Shown in pieces: positions 20,075-30,134 of a stretch of 64,000 nt of DNA (position 1 is its first letter; the number at the start of each line of letters is the position of its first letter). The stretch is from positions 62,001-126,000 of the forward strand of contig NZ_JAJUFQ010000006.1 of the NCBI RefSeq assembly GCF_029263665.1, written 5' to 3'. Both the position numbers and the translations under genes were made by a program. Below the pieces are notes generated by a model. The model worked only from the letters and a program-made list of their open reading frames with translations, was not told the origin of the DNA and did not search any database. This DNA is from Halomonas sp. GTDB lineage: Bacteria; Pseudomonadota; Gammaproteobacteria; Pseudomonadales; Halomonadaceae.

Positions 20075-20109
20075 CATCGCCCCGAATCGCATTGCGATTC
20101 GGGGCGATG
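20075..20109 (+). terminator. Strong hairpin after purC
   Basis: 17-bp perfect inverted repeat (CATCGCCCCGAATCGCA with TGCGATTCGGGGCGATG) around a single T. It is followed by CGTCTTGG and not a T-run. Similar CATCGCCCCG arms recur in the hairpin at 39121-39152. Confidence 0.65.
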
Positions 20110-20146
20110 ACGTCTTGGAGGGGGAGGCGTTCCACATGCCGACAGC

Positions 20147-20194
20147 ATTATTCCTGCGTCGTATTATTCCTGCGTTGTATTATTCCTGCATAGT
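20147..20194 (+). repeat. Three 16-bp tandem repeats at the trmO 3' end
   Basis: ATTATTCCTGCGTCGT, ATTATTCCTGCGTTGT and ATTATTCCTGCATAGT follow one another without gaps. The third unit contains the trmO stop and last codons (minus strand); the other two extend into the purC/trmO spacer. Confidence 0.92.
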
Positions 20195-20938
20195 ACGGCG
20201 CGATGAGGGTGCATGTGGCTCAATGGCTTCCACGAGAAAGACGTTGCCAGCAGGTGAGGGAGAGGCACGGAATCGCACGTTGACGTCGCGCAGATAGACC
20301 CCGTAATCACGCTCATCTTCATCTTCGGTACCGCGATATGCCGGGCGAGGGTCTTGCCCCAGGACTTGAATGATCAGACGGCGCAGAGAGTCACTATCGG
20401 CACGTGCGGACAGCACACCCTCTGCTGCGCTGGAGAACACCACAGGGCACTGGGTCGGGGCATCCGGGGCAAAACCAGTACGTGCCAGGGGGATCGATTC
20501 CGCCCATGGCAGGTAGGGCTTGATATCGACCACTGGAGTGCCATCGACCAGGTCAGCTCCGCGCAGGGTCAGCGTGACCCCCTTGCGGGTATCCACGTCA
20601 AGCAGCTCTACCAGTGACAGGCCGAGGCGGTTGGGGCGATGCGTACTGCGGCTGGCAAAAACCCCCATTCGTGTATTGCCGCCGAGGCGTGGCGGTCGCA
20701 CCAGGGGTTTCCAATGACATGGGCTCAGATGGAAGATGAAGGTCAGCCACAGATGACTGAAGCCTTCCAGGCCACGTACGGCTTGTGGATCGTTGAAGGG
20801 TGGAGCAAGGACCAGGCGGGCGACCGCGTCATCGGCTAGGCCGGGTTGGCGTGGTATGCCAAACTTGTCCGGAAAATCGCTATGAATCCTGCCGATAGCT
20901 GTCAGGTTGAAAGTGTCGGTGGGGTCTGAATGATCCAT
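20180..20938 (-). CDS. trmO: tRNA (adenine(37)-N6)-methyltransferase TrmO
   Basis: Methylates t6A37 to m6t6A in threonine tRNAs, using SAM; the YaeB/TsaA family. The core matches E. coli TrmO closely: FGIPRQPGL, LEGFSHLW, RPPRLGGNTRMGVFASRST, LVDGTPVVDIKPYLPWAES and a C-terminal QDPRPAYR. I chose the ATG at 20938 (MDHSDPTDTF), giving 252 residues, because the family starts about ten residues before IG.I.S; open codons up to 21007 (GTG) and other ATGs at 20971 and 20950 are possible. The last codons lie in a tandem repeat. Confidence 0.9.
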   Translation of the reverse strand: MDHSDPTDTFNLTAIGRIHSDFPDKFGIPRQPGLADDAVARLVLAPPFNDPQAVRGLEGFSHLWLTFIFHLSPCHWKPLVRPPRLGGNTRMGVFASRSTHRPNRLGLSLVELLDVDTRKGVTLTLRGADLVDGTPVVDIKPYLPWAESIPLARTGFAPDAPTQCPVVFSSAAEGVLSARADSDSLRRLIIQVLGQDPRPAYRGTEDEDERDYGVYLRDVNVRFRASPSPAGNVFLVEAIEPHAPSSRRTMQE

Positions 20939-21056
20939 TTGCGGTCTCATGTACTCGACGGGCGTCGCCATCATGTCACACATCAAGCCATGCTCAAATC
21001 GCACCACGGCTCAGCCTTCTTCCACGCCTTCGCCTGTTTACCGGGATACAGGCCCC

Positions 21057-21536
21057 ATGGCACGTGTCCACTACCGTGAGGCAACGGCAGATGATGCGGC
21101 GGATCAGGCTGAGGTGTTCCACCATGCTGTCATGCAGGGTGCTAGCCGCCACTACACGATAGCTCAACGCCAGGCCTGGGCGTCGGCATTGTCGCGCGAT
21201 GCCAGTGTCTGGATGGATCGCCAGTCACGATGCCGGACTCTGATAGCGGAATGTGACAGGCGCTGTGTCGGCTTTGTCGAGCTGGATGTGGCAAAGGCCA
21301 ATGTCGAGATGTTGTATGTCTGGCCATCGCTGGCAGGGATGGGGATAGGCCGCTCCCTGTTGGCATTGGCCGAGTGCAACTTGCGTGAAGCCGGAGCAGT
21401 GCGCATGACGATTGATGCCAGTCTCGGGCTGGCTGAACACCTGACACACCATGGCTGGGACAGCCATGGTGTGGAATGGGTTGAACGTGCTGGAGAACGC
21501 TTGCTACGCCACAACATGAGCAAGAACCTCTCATGA
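21057..21536 (+). CDS. GNAT-family N-acetyltransferase
   Basis: A 159-residue acetyltransferase of the GNAT fold. VHYREATADDAADQAEVFHHAV forms the usual N-terminal strand and helix, and the acetyl-CoA loop is seen in LAGMGIGRSLL (about 97-107). The pattern VEMLYVWPSLAGMGIG resembles the E. coli YafP group. I started at ATG 21057 because homology begins there; the frame extends to 20949 but the extra residues look unstructured. It is divergent from trmO. Substrate unknown. Confidence 0.75.
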   Translation: MARVHYREATADDAADQAEVFHHAVMQGASRHYTIAQRQAWASALSRDASVWMDRQSRCRTLIAECDRRCVGFVELDVAKANVEMLYVWPSLAGMGIGRSLLALAECNLREAGAVRMTIDASLGLAEHLTHHGWDSHGVEWVERAGERLLRHNMSKNLS

Positions 21537-21602
21537 AGTGACGCGCTGCTGAACTGCACCGAAGGAGAGGCCGCGTGTGACGGCGGCTGCCCGCTTACCT
21601 GC

Positions 21603-22451
21603 TCAGGACTCTTCCACCATGCGCATGGAAAGGTCGATGGCCTTTACGTCCTTGGTCAGGGCGCCACTGGAAATGCAGTTCACACCGGTTTCGGCAATGG
21701 TCCTGAGGGTGGTTTCGTCGACATTGCCGGAGGCCTCCAGAGTAGCGCGACCAGCTGTGTGCCTGACGGCTTCCCGCATGTCATCCAGGGAGAAGTTGTC
21801 GAGCATGATGACATCCGCGCCTGCTTCGAGCGCTTGGTCCAGCTCGTCGAAATTCTCTACTTCGATCTCCACGGTGAGATCCCTGGCAATGTTACGTGCT
21901 TCCTGGATCGCTGCAGCAATTCCACCGCAGGCAGCGATATGGTTTTCCTTGATCAGGAAGGCATCGAACAGGCCGATGCGGTGATTGGTGCCGCCTCCGC
22001 AGGCAACGGCATATTTCTGGGCCACACGCATGCCGGGTAGGGTCTTGCGAGTGTCCAGCAACTTGACGCCGGTGCCCTGCAACAGGTCGACGTAATGACG
22101 CGTGCGCGTTGCGGTGGCAGATAGTGTCTGCAGCAGGTTCAAGGCGGCTCGCTCGCCACTCAACAGGCTGCGTGAAGGGCCTTCCAGTTCAAGGAACGGC
22201 TGATTGGCTTGAATGCGATCGCCATCCGCTGCGTGCCATGTCAGAACTACCCGTGGATCGAGGCGTCGAAACAGTTCATCGACCCAGGCAACACCACACA
22301 GAATGGCAGATTCGCGACTGATGACCCGGGCTCGGCCGAGGTTCTGCTCGGGAATCAACTGAGCGGTGATGTCCATGGGGCCGACATCCTCTGAGAGCAT
22401 GCGGGCGGCACTATTGCGAATATCTTCGGCAAGGGCATCCTGGAAATGCAT
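21603..22451 (-). CDS. nadC: Nicotinate-nucleotide pyrophosphorylase (quinolinate phosphoribosyltransferase)
   Basis: Decarboxylates quinolinate with PRPP to nicotinate mononucleotide, directly after NadA in NAD synthesis. The 282-residue protein has [28 protein letters not shown] (active-site Arg/Lys), [15 protein letters not shown], and EVEVEN-like EIEVENFDE followed by MLDNFS. ATG 22451 ([11 protein letters not shown]) has AGGA 9 bases upstream; the frame is open to an ATG at 22484 with no ribosome site. It is divergent from ampD; in E. coli, nadC and ampD are also neighbours. Confidence 0.96.
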   Translation of the reverse strand: MHFQDALAEDIRNSAARMLSEDVGPMDITAQLIPEQNLGRARVISRESAILCGVAWVDELFRRLDPRVVLTWHAADGDRIQANQPFLELEGPSRSLLSGERAALNLLQTLSATATRTRHYVDLLQGTGVKLLDTRKTLPGMRVAQKYAVACGGGTNHRIGLFDAFLIKENHIAACGGIAAAIQEARNIARDLTVEIEVENFDELDQALEAGADVIMLDNFSLDDMREAVRHTAGRATLEASGNVDETTLRTIAETGVNCISSGALTKDVKAIDLSMRMVEES

Positions 22452-22704
22452 GGGGCTATGTCCTGCAAGGCGTGAAGGCGACATTATAGGGGGTTAACAA
22501 ATGCCTGTGCGAGCCTCTATGTTGCACACTGCTGGGGTGCCGGTTCTATCTGCACAGTGGTTGCCGGAATTATCTCATGCTGAAGTCTGTGATGCGCATG
22601 CTGTAACCAGTAAGGAAACGAAGGAGATGGCCTCTGCGCGCCGGGGCAAGTCACTGACATCATGCACCTGCTGGTGCATTTGCCTTTCTCCAAGGAGTCA
22701 TTCA

Positions 22705-23274
22705 ATGAAATCCGTTAACGGTTGGCTGGAAGGTGTGCGCTGTGTGCCTTCGCCCAATGTAAACCAGCGTCCCGAGGGGGAAGTGTCAGCGGTAGTGCTG
22801 CACTCGATCAGCCTACCGCCAGGCCAGTTTGGTGGTGATGATATCGAGCGCTTGTTTACCAACCGTCTTGATGGCGAGGCCCACCCTTACTTCGCCACCA
22901 TTGCTGGGCTCCAGGTATCTGCTCATCTTCTGATCCGGCGTGATGGAGAGTGTGTTCAATTTGCCCCTTTTGAAGCTCGGGCCTGGCATGCAGGGCGTTC
23001 GCGGTGGTTTGATGGTCATCGATGGCGCCGGGAGCTTAATGACTTTTCCATTGGCATTGAGCTCGAGGGAGATGAAGCCTCGGCCTACAGCGATGCTCAG
23101 TACCAGTGTCTGGCCAAGGTGCTCCACGCCTTGTTCCTGAGCTATCCGGAGATTACTCCCCAACGTGTCACCAGTCATGCTCGTGTTGCTTCACTACGCA
23201 AGACGGACCCCGGGCCAGCATTTGACTGGGCATACCTGCGTCAATGTCTGGCATGTCCTGAGTTAGAGCAATGA
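22705..23274 (+). CDS. ampD: 1,6-anhydro-N-acetylmuramyl-L-alanine amidase AmpD
   Basis: Cytoplasmic zinc amidase cleaving peptide from anhydro-muropeptides in peptidoglycan recycling; its loss often derepresses AmpC beta-lactamase. Zinc ligands are H33 (VLHSISLPPG), H158 and D168 (RKTDPGPAFDW), with E119 in IGIELEG as the catalytic Glu, aligning with E. coli H34, H154, D164 and E116. Length is 189 residues. AAGGAG lies 8 bases before ATG 22705; the frame is open from 22501 but the extra 68 codons show no homology. Confidence 0.95.
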   Translation: MKSVNGWLEGVRCVPSPNVNQRPEGEVSAVVLHSISLPPGQFGGDDIERLFTNRLDGEAHPYFATIAGLQVSAHLLIRRDGECVQFAPFEARAWHAGRSRWFDGHRWRRELNDFSIGIELEGDEASAYSDAQYQCLAKVLHALFLSYPEITPQRVTSHARVASLRKTDPGPAFDWAYLRQCLACPELEQ

Positions 23275-23619
23275 AAAGCGAATTTGCATATTGCTCGAGG
23301 ATATTAGCAGTCAAACGTTAGTTTGTTTACAAGTTCTTGTCTGGCGTCGATTTGCTGGATGATAGAAGCGGCTAAGTTGTTGTGTTGCAGTGCAATATGA
23401 CAGTATTGAAAAATATTTCCATGTCTGCTTCAATTGGCAGCCCCAGGCGTTTACGGTATCTTTCTGCCATCGAGTCATCGGAAAGACACGAAAATCTCGT
23501 AAAATTACTACATGCCTGACGTTGCGCAGCGGTATGAGAGTCTGATCCTTTCTCCGCTCGCTCATTGGCCTCGATCGCGGGGCAAATGACCCCCACATCG
23601 TCATTCGGAGAGACGTTCT
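23275..23619. other. Gene-free region upstream of aceE
   Basis: 345 bases, more AT-rich than its surroundings, that must carry the aceE promoter and control sites. No PdhR-type AATTGGT/ACCAATT palindrome is visible. A minus-strand open frame (23372-23596) has no ribosome site or family features. I could not assign a -35/-10 pair with confidence. Confidence 0.5.
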
Positions 23620-26292
23620 ATGAGTCTTGGTTCAAGAGAAGACTTCGATCCGGTCGAAACCCAGGAATGGCTGGACGCCCTGGAATCGGTACTGGATCGC
23701 GAGGGCGAGGACCGCGCCCGTTACCTGATGACGCGGCTGGCCGACCGCTATCGCCGTGATGGCATGCAGGTTCCCTTCTCGGCTACGACACCGCATCGCA
23801 ATACTATCCCGGTGCACCGTGAAGCCCCGATGCCGGGCGATCTCTTCATGGAGCGTCGCATCCGCTCACTGATCCGCTACAACGCGATCGCCCAGGTGAT
23901 TCGCAACAACCGTGCGAACCCAGGACTTGGTGGGCACATCGCGAGCTTCATGTCCTCCGCGACATTGTACGATGTGGGCTTCAACCACTTCTTCCGAGCC
24001 CCGAATGGCGATTTCGAAGGTGATCTGGTGTATATCCAGGGCCATGTGGCTCCCGGCATCTACGCTCGTGCCTTCCTTGAAGGTCGCCTTACCGAAGAGC
24101 AGATGGACAAGTACCGTCAGGAAGTCGATGGCGATGGCCTGTCCTCCTATCCGCATCCGTGGCTGATGCCGGACTTCTGGCAGTTCCCGACCGTATCCAT
24201 GGGTCTGGGCCCGATTCAGGCCATCTATCAGGCTCACGTGATGAAGTATCTGCATTCTCGCGAACTGCATGATATGCAGGATCGCAAGATCTGGTGCTTC
24301 ATGGGCGATGGTGAGTGTGACGAGCCGGAATCCTTGGGCGCCATCCACCTGGCCAGCCGCGAGAAGCTCGACAACCTGATCTTCGTCATCAACTGCAACC
24401 TGCAGCGTCTGGATGGTCCGGTACGTGGCAACTCGCGCATCATGGACGAACTCGAAGGCGTGTTCCGTGGTGCAGGCTGGAACGTGCTCAAGGTCACCTG
24501 GGGGCGTCTATGGGATCCGCTGTTCGAGAAGGACAAGAAAGGTATCCTGCAGAAGCGCATGGACGAGGCAGTCGACGGCGACTACCAGAACTACAAGGCC
24601 AATGGCGGCGCGTACACTCGCGAGCATTTCTTCGGCAAGTACCCGGAGACCGCTGAACTGGTCAAGGACATGTCCGATGAGGACATCTGGAAGCTCAACC
24701 GTGGTGGCCACGATCCGTTCAAGGTCTATGCGGCCTATCATGAGGCGACGACCAATGCCAATGGTCGTCCGACCGTCATCCTGGCGCATACCGTCAAGGG
24801 TTACGGCATGGGTGGTGGCGATGGCGAGGCTGCCAACGAAGCGCACCAGGTCAAGACCATGGAATATGAAGCGCTCAGGCGCTTCCGTGATCGCTTCGGC
24901 ATCCCGCTTTCCGATGAGCAGCTCAAGGATGTGCCGTACTTCAAGCCGGAAGATGACTCTCCGGAAATGCGCTACATGCACCTCCAGCGTGAGCGACTGG
25001 GTGGCTATCTGCCGCAGCGTCGCAGCGACTTCGAGGCTCTGGAAATTCCGCCGCTCGACGACAAGACCTTCGCTTCCCAGACGGGTGGCTCGAAGGGGCG
25101 TGAGATTTCCACCACCATGGCCTTTGTGCGTATCCTCAACGGCCTGGTGAAGGACAAGAAGATCGGCAAGCAGGTGGTTCCGATCATCCCTGACGAGGCG
25201 CGTACCTTCGGTATGGAAGGCATGTTCCGCCAGTTGGGTATCTACACCTCCGAAGGCCAGAAGTACGAGCCTGTCGACAAAGGCCAAATCATGTTCTACC
25301 GCGAGGACCAGAAAGGTCAGATCCTCGAGGAAGGCATCACCGAAGCGGGCGCCATGTCCGCCTGGATGGCAGCGGCGACATCGTACTCGAACAACAACTG
25401 CACACTGTTGCCGTTCTACATCTACTACTCGATGTTCGGCTTCCAGCGTATTGGCGATCTGGCCTGGGCGGCAGGTGACCTGCAGGCGCGAGGTTTCCTG
25501 GTCGGCGGTACTGCTGGTCGTACCACGCTGAATGGCGAGGGCCTGCAACACCAGGATGGCCACAGTCTGCTGCAGGCGGCAATGATTCCGAACTGCCGTA
25601 CCTACGACCCGACCTATGCCCATGAGGTCGCTGTCATCGTGCAGGATGGTCTGAAGCGCATGTTCTCTGACAAGGAAAACTGCTTCTACTATCTGACGGT
25701 GATGAACGAGAACTACGAGCATCCTGAGCTGGAGAACATTCCGGCCGAGGACATCATCAAGGGTATGTACCTGCTCCGCGAAACTGAAGGCAAGAATGGC
25801 CACGTCCAACTGCTGGGCTCTGGCACCATTCTGCGTGAGGTCGAGGCTGCCGCTGCCATGCTGGCCGAGGAGTGGGGTGTCGGCTCCGATATCTGGAGCG
25901 TCACCAGCTTCAACGAACTGCGCCGTGAGGCCCTGGGGCTGGATCGCCAGGCCTTCATCAACCCTGAAGCTGAGCCTGGCAAGCCGCACGTGACCAAGTG
26001 TCTGGAAGGACGCAAGGGACCGGCCATCGCTTCTACGGATTACATGAAGCTGTATGCTGACCAGGTGCGTGCATGGGTGCCGACTGACTACCACGTGCTG
26101 GGTACCGATGGCTATGGTCGCTCCGATACTCGCGAGAAGCTGCGTGCGTTCTTCGAAGTGGATCGCTATTACGTCACCGTGGCAGCGCTCAAGGCGTTGG
26201 CCGATCGTGGCGAGATAGATCGCAAGGTCGTGGCCGAAGCCCTCAAGAAGTACGCTATCGATCCGAACAAGCCGAACCCGCTTGAGGTGTGA
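23620..26292 (+). CDS. aceE: Pyruvate dehydrogenase E1 component (homodimeric type)
   Basis: Decarboxylates pyruvate with thiamine diphosphate and passes the acetyl group to the lipoyl arms of AceF. At 890 residues it matches E. coli AceE (887). The ThDP/Mg motif runs from GDGECDEPE (about 228) to NCNLQRLDG (about 258). The C-terminal region with TGYGRSDTR-like GTDGYGRSDTREKLR is typical. GGAGA lies 9 bases upstream. aceF follows after 71 bases. The E3 gene (lpd) is not within the window. Confidence 0.97.
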   Translation: MSLGSREDFDPVETQEWLDALESVLDREGEDRARYLMTRLADRYRRDGMQVPFSATTPHRNTIPVHREAPMPGDLFMERRIRSLIRYNAIAQVIRNNRANPGLGGHIASFMSSATLYDVGFNHFFRAPNGDFEGDLVYIQGHVAPGIYARAFLEGRLTEEQMDKYRQEVDGDGLSSYPHPWLMPDFWQFPTVSMGLGPIQAIYQAHVMKYLHSRELHDMQDRKIWCFMGDGECDEPESLGAIHLASREKLDNLIFVINCNLQRLDGPVRGNSRIMDELEGVFRGAGWNVLKVTWGRLWDPLFEKDKKGILQKRMDEAVDGDYQNYKANGGAYTREHFFGKYPETAELVKDMSDEDIWKLNRGGHDPFKVYAAYHEATTNANGRPTVILAHTVKGYGMGGGDGEAANEAHQVKTMEYEALRRFRDRFGIPLSDEQLKDVPYFKPEDDSPEMRYMHLQRERLGGYLPQRRSDFEALEIPPLDDKTFASQTGGSKGREISTTMAFVRILNGLVKDKKIGKQVVPIIPDEARTFGMEGMFRQLGIYTSEGQKYEPVDKGQIMFYREDQKGQILEEGITEAGAMSAWMAAATSYSNNNCTLLPFYIYYSMFGFQRIGDLAWAAGDLQARGFLVGGTAGRTTLNGEGLQHQDGHSLLQAAMIPNCRTYDPTYAHEVAVIVQDGLKRMFSDKENCFYYLTVMNENYEHPELENIPAEDIIKGMYLLRETEGKNGHVQLLGSGTILREVEAAAAMLAEEWGVGSDIWSVTSFNELRREALGLDRQAFINPEAEPGKPHVTKCLEGRKGPAIASTDYMKLYADQVRAWVPTDYHVLGTDGYGRSDTREKLRAFFEVDRYYVTVAALKALADRGEIDRKVVAEALKKYAIDPNKPNPLEV

Positions 26293-26363
26293 GGCGCCGA
26301 GATCCTGTGGCATGGCGAGCCCCAGAGGGCTCGCCCCCGTCAAGAGTTTGAAGGAGCGCGACC

Positions 26364-28322
26364 TTGAGTAGCGAAATCATCAAAGTTCCCGACATCGGTG
26401 GTGATACCGATGTGGAAGTCATCGAAGTCGCGGTGTCGGTAGGCGATGTCATCGCCCCGGAAGACACCCTGATCACCCTGGAGTCCGACAAGGCCAGCAT
26501 GGACGTCCCTGCGCCCAAGGCCGGCAAGGTCGTCAAGGTGCTGATCTCGGAAGGCGACAAGGTTTCCGAAGGTGATGACATCGTCGAGCTGGAAGTCGAA
26601 GGCGCGGCGGCTGAATCACAACCCCAGGCCGAGCCGGAACCTGCCGCGGCTCCTGCTGCAGAGCCAGCACCGGCGCCTGCTGAAGCAGCACCGGCTGCCA
26701 GTCAGGCTGTCGAGATTCGTGTGCCTGATCTGGGGGGCTCCAGCGATGTGGAAATCATCGAGGTGCCGGTCAGTGTGGGCGATGAGGTAGGGGCAGAAGA
26801 TACCCTGATCACTCTGGAGTCCGACAAGGCCTCCATGGATGTGCCCAGCCCCCATGCCGGCAAGCTGCTCAGCCTGGCCATCAAGGAGGGCGATACAGTT
26901 TCCGAGGGAGACCTGATCGGTACCATGGAAGTCAGTGGTGGCGCGGCGTCTGCGCCAGCACCTGCGGCTGCTCCTGAAGCGGCTGCCCCTGCAGCTCCGG
27001 CAGAGGCGTCGGCGGTGGAGGAAGAGATCGAGGAAGTTGCTGGTGGTCGCCAGGAAATCCGGGTGCCGGATCTGTCCGGCTCCAGTGATGTACCGATCAT
27101 CGAGATGGCTGTCGCCGTCGGCGACGAAGTCGATGTCGAAGACGCCTTGATCACTCTGGAATCCGACAAAGCTTCCATGGATGTACCGAGCCCCTTCAAG
27201 GGCAAGGTGGTCGAGCTGGCCGTCAAGGAAGGTGACACGGTTTCCGAAGGCGATCTGATCGGTTATATCGAAGTCGCCGGGAGTGTCGTGAAGAAGTCCG
27301 CGGCACCTCAACAGGCCACAGCACCTCAACAGGCCGCAGCGCCCCAAGCGGCTGCACCGGCTCCTGCTGCAGCGCCGGCACCCGCCGAAGCGACTGGTAA
27401 GCCGAGCAAGAATGTCCATGCAGGCCCCGCCGTTCGCATGCTGGCTCGTGAGCTGGGCGTTGATCTCAGTTTGGTCACTCCGACAGGTCCCAAGGGCCGG
27501 GTGATCAAGGATGATGTGCAGAACTACGTCAAGCAGGTGATGTCTGGTGCGGCCAAGCCTGCTGCAGCTGCGGCAAGTGGTGGCAGCGGCATCCCGCCGA
27601 TTCCTGACCAGGACTTCAGCCAGTTCGGTGAAGTGGAAGAGAAGCCCATGGGCCGCCTGCTCAAGATGGGCGCGATGAACCTGCATCGCAGTTGGGTCAA
27701 CATCCCTCATGTGACGCAGTTCGATGAAGCCGACATCACTGAGCTGGAAGCCTTCCGCAAGTCGATGAAGGCCGAAGCAGAAGCTCAGGGCGCCAAGCTG
27801 ACGCCGCTGCCGTTCCTGATCAAGGCCTGTGCCTATGCACTGCAGAAGTATCCGCAGTTCAACGTCAGCCTCAAGGCCGACGGCGAGACCATGGTACACA
27901 AGAAATACATCCACATCGGTATCGCAGTGGATACCCCGGATGGCTTGATGGTGCCGGTGATCCGTAATGCGGATCAAAAGTCGCTGATCGACCTGGCCAA
28001 GGAGTCTGTGGAGCTGGCCAAGAAGGCACAGACCAAGAAGCTCAAGCGCGAAGAGATGACGGGTGGTTGTTTCACCATCTCCAGCTTGGGTTCCATTGGC
28101 GGTACGGCGTTCACGCCGATCGTCAATCCGCCGGAGGTGGGTATCCTCGGTGTATCCAAGGCTTCCATGAAGCCGGTATGGGATGGTGCCGCCTTCCAGC
28201 CGCGCCTGATGATGCCGCTGTGCCTGTCCTACGATCACCGTGCGGTCAATGGCGCTGACGCAGCGCGTTTTACCACTCTGCTGGGACAACTGCTGGGCGA
28301 TGTCCGTCGTCTGTTGCTGTGA
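26364..28322 (+). CDS. aceF: Dihydrolipoamide acetyltransferase (pyruvate dehydrogenase E2), three lipoyl domains
   Basis: Transfers acetyl from lipoamide to CoA in the pyruvate dehydrogenase complex. The 652 residues hold three lipoyl domains, each with ESDKASMDVP (lipoylated K43, K155 and K269), joined by Ala/Pro-rich flexible linkers; a peripheral-subunit binding domain (about 351-388, HAGPAVRMLARELGVDL); and the catalytic domain (about 420-652, ending in SYDHRAVNGADAARF). The start is TTG at 26364 with a strong AAGGAG 7 bases upstream, and no ATG fits. A non-ATG start may set its level relative to AceE. Three lipoyl domains match E. coli; many pseudomonads have fewer. Confidence 0.96.
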   Translation: MSSEIIKVPDIGGDTDVEVIEVAVSVGDVIAPEDTLITLESDKASMDVPAPKAGKVVKVLISEGDKVSEGDDIVELEVEGAAAESQPQAEPEPAAAPAAEPAPAPAEAAPAASQAVEIRVPDLGGSSDVEIIEVPVSVGDEVGAEDTLITLESDKASMDVPSPHAGKLLSLAIKEGDTVSEGDLIGTMEVSGGAASAPAPAAAPEAAAPAAPAEASAVEEEIEEVAGGRQEIRVPDLSGSSDVPIIEMAVAVGDEVDVEDALITLESDKASMDVPSPFKGKVVELAVKEGDTVSEGDLIGYIEVAGSVVKKSAAPQQATAPQQAAAPQAAAPAPAAAPAPAEATGKPSKNVHAGPAVRMLARELGVDLSLVTPTGPKGRVIKDDVQNYVKQVMSGAAKPAAAAASGGSGIPPIPDQDFSQFGEVEEKPMGRLLKMGAMNLHRSWVNIPHVTQFDEADITELEAFRKSMKAEAEAQGAKLTPLPFLIKACAYALQKYPQFNVSLKADGETMVHKKYIHIGIAVDTPDGLMVPVIRNADQKSLIDLAKESVELAKKAQTKKLKREEMTGGCFTISSLGSIGGTAFTPIVNPPEVGILGVSKASMKPVWDGAAFQPRLMMPLCLSYDHRAVNGADAARFTTLLGQLLGDVRRLLL

Positions 28323-28363
28323 TACCTCGAGTGGCTAGCCGATTGCTGTTCGGGCAATAGCTG

Positions 28364-28393
28364 TAGAAGCGGCGCCGCAAGGCGCCGTTTCTA
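28364..28393 (+). terminator. Terminator after aceF
   Basis: TAGAAGCGGCGCC and GGCGCCGTTTCTA form a 13-bp stem (one G-T pair) with loop GCAA, followed by TTTG. Confidence 0.8.
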
Positions 28394-28394
28394 T

Positions 28395-28420
28395 TTGTTG
28401 CCTTATGTTGTTGCCTTATG
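28395..28420 (+). repeat. 13-bp perfect tandem duplication after the aceF terminator
   Basis: TTGTTGCCTTATG occurs twice without a gap (28395-28407 and 28408-28420). Confidence 0.88.
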
Positions 28421-29329
<909 letters not shown>

Positions 29330-29364
29330 GGCACAGACGAGTGCTCTTGCCTCAATTGTCTTCA

Positions 29365-29388
29365 TCTGGCCCGCCCTGGCGGGCCAGA
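29365..29388 (+). terminator. Hairpin after adk
   Basis: TCTGGCCCGCC and GGCGGGCCAGA form a perfect 11-bp stem with only CT between, followed by GTCATTTATAAT. The TATAAT at 29395-29400 could be the -10 box of tsaB, although no good -35 is visible. Confidence 0.65.
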
Positions 29389-29432
29389 GTCATTTATAAT
29401 GCGCCCACATTTGATTCTCTGGGGTTTCCGAC

Positions 29433-30134
29433 ATGTCCCTGATTCTGGCTATGGATGCTTCCTCCAGCGCCTGTTCCGCCGCATTGTTGCGTCGCCAGGA
29501 TGGTGATGACGACATCATCTCGCGTTTCGAGCTGACACCACGAGAGCATACTCGCAGGCTGATGCCGATGATTGATGAAGTCCTGGCTGAGGCAGGGTTC
29601 AAGGCATCCGAGCTTGATGCTGTGTCCTATGGACGTGGGCCGGGCTCGTTCACCGGTTTGCGTATTGCGGCAGGCGTTGCCCAGGGACTGGCTTATGGTC
29701 TGGGATGCCCATTGATTGGTGTCTCTACCTTGCAGGCGCTTGCCCTGGGGGGGTTCCTGCGCCATCAGTATCGCTACCTGTTCACTGCGCTGGATGCACG
29801 CATGAATGAGGTTTATGCAGCGGCTTGGCATATTCGTGAAAACCGCCCCGTGGCGCTGATGGAAGAGGCTGTGTTGCCGCCAGAGCGGCTGCAATTTCCC
29901 AAGGGGCATGATGACCACGACTGGGTCGGGCTGGGCTCTGGGTGGTCACTGTGGGATGCTGTCCCAGCACAGGTGCAGGCCGGATTGGGGTTATGTCTAA
30001 CGGATGTCGATCCTGCTGCTGCCGATATGGCAGTGCTGGCCGCGGATGCTTTCGATGCGGGTGACATTCAGCGTCCCCACGATGTCCAGCCGGTCTATCT
30101 GCGTGATCAGGTAGCCTGGAAAAAAGCACGATGA
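29433..30134 (+). CDS. tsaB: tRNA t6A threonylcarbamoyladenosine biosynthesis protein TsaB
   Basis: Scaffold protein that holds TsaD and TsaE for threonylcarbamoylation of A37 in ANN-decoding tRNAs. The 233-residue ASKHA-fold protein shows [14 protein letters not shown] (5-18), [16 protein letters not shown] (about 66-81) and [11 protein letters not shown] (about 120-130). It has no metal-binding His pair, as expected for TsaB and unlike TsaD. GGGG precedes ATG. It overlaps rsmJ by 4 bases. TrmO, which modifies the t6A product further, is also encoded in this window. Confidence 0.94.
   Translation: MSLILAMDASSSACSAALLRRQDGDDDIISRFELTPREHTRRLMPMIDEVLAEAGFKASELDAVSYGRGPGSFTGLRIAAGVAQGLAYGLGCPLIGVSTLQALALGGFLRHQYRYLFTALDARMNEVYAAAWHIRENRPVALMEEAVLPPERLQFPKGHDDHDWVGLGSGWSLWDAVPAQVQAGLGLCLTDVDPAAADMAVLAADAFDAGDIQRPHDVQPVYLRDQVAWKKAR

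Noticed and set aside
23372..23596. Minus-strand frame upstream of aceE with a peptide ending in a short helix-like stretch
   Set aside because: 74 residues with no start signals or family match; most likely by chance in an AT-rich regulatory region.
24508..26343. 611-residue minus-strand open frame opposite aceE
   Set aside because: A long antisense frame is expected from the strong codon bias of this highly expressed gene; the composition is not protein-like and it has no known motif.
26616..28289. 557-residue minus-strand open frame opposite aceF
   Set aside because: Low-complexity shadow of the Ala/Pro-rich linkers and lipoyl domains.
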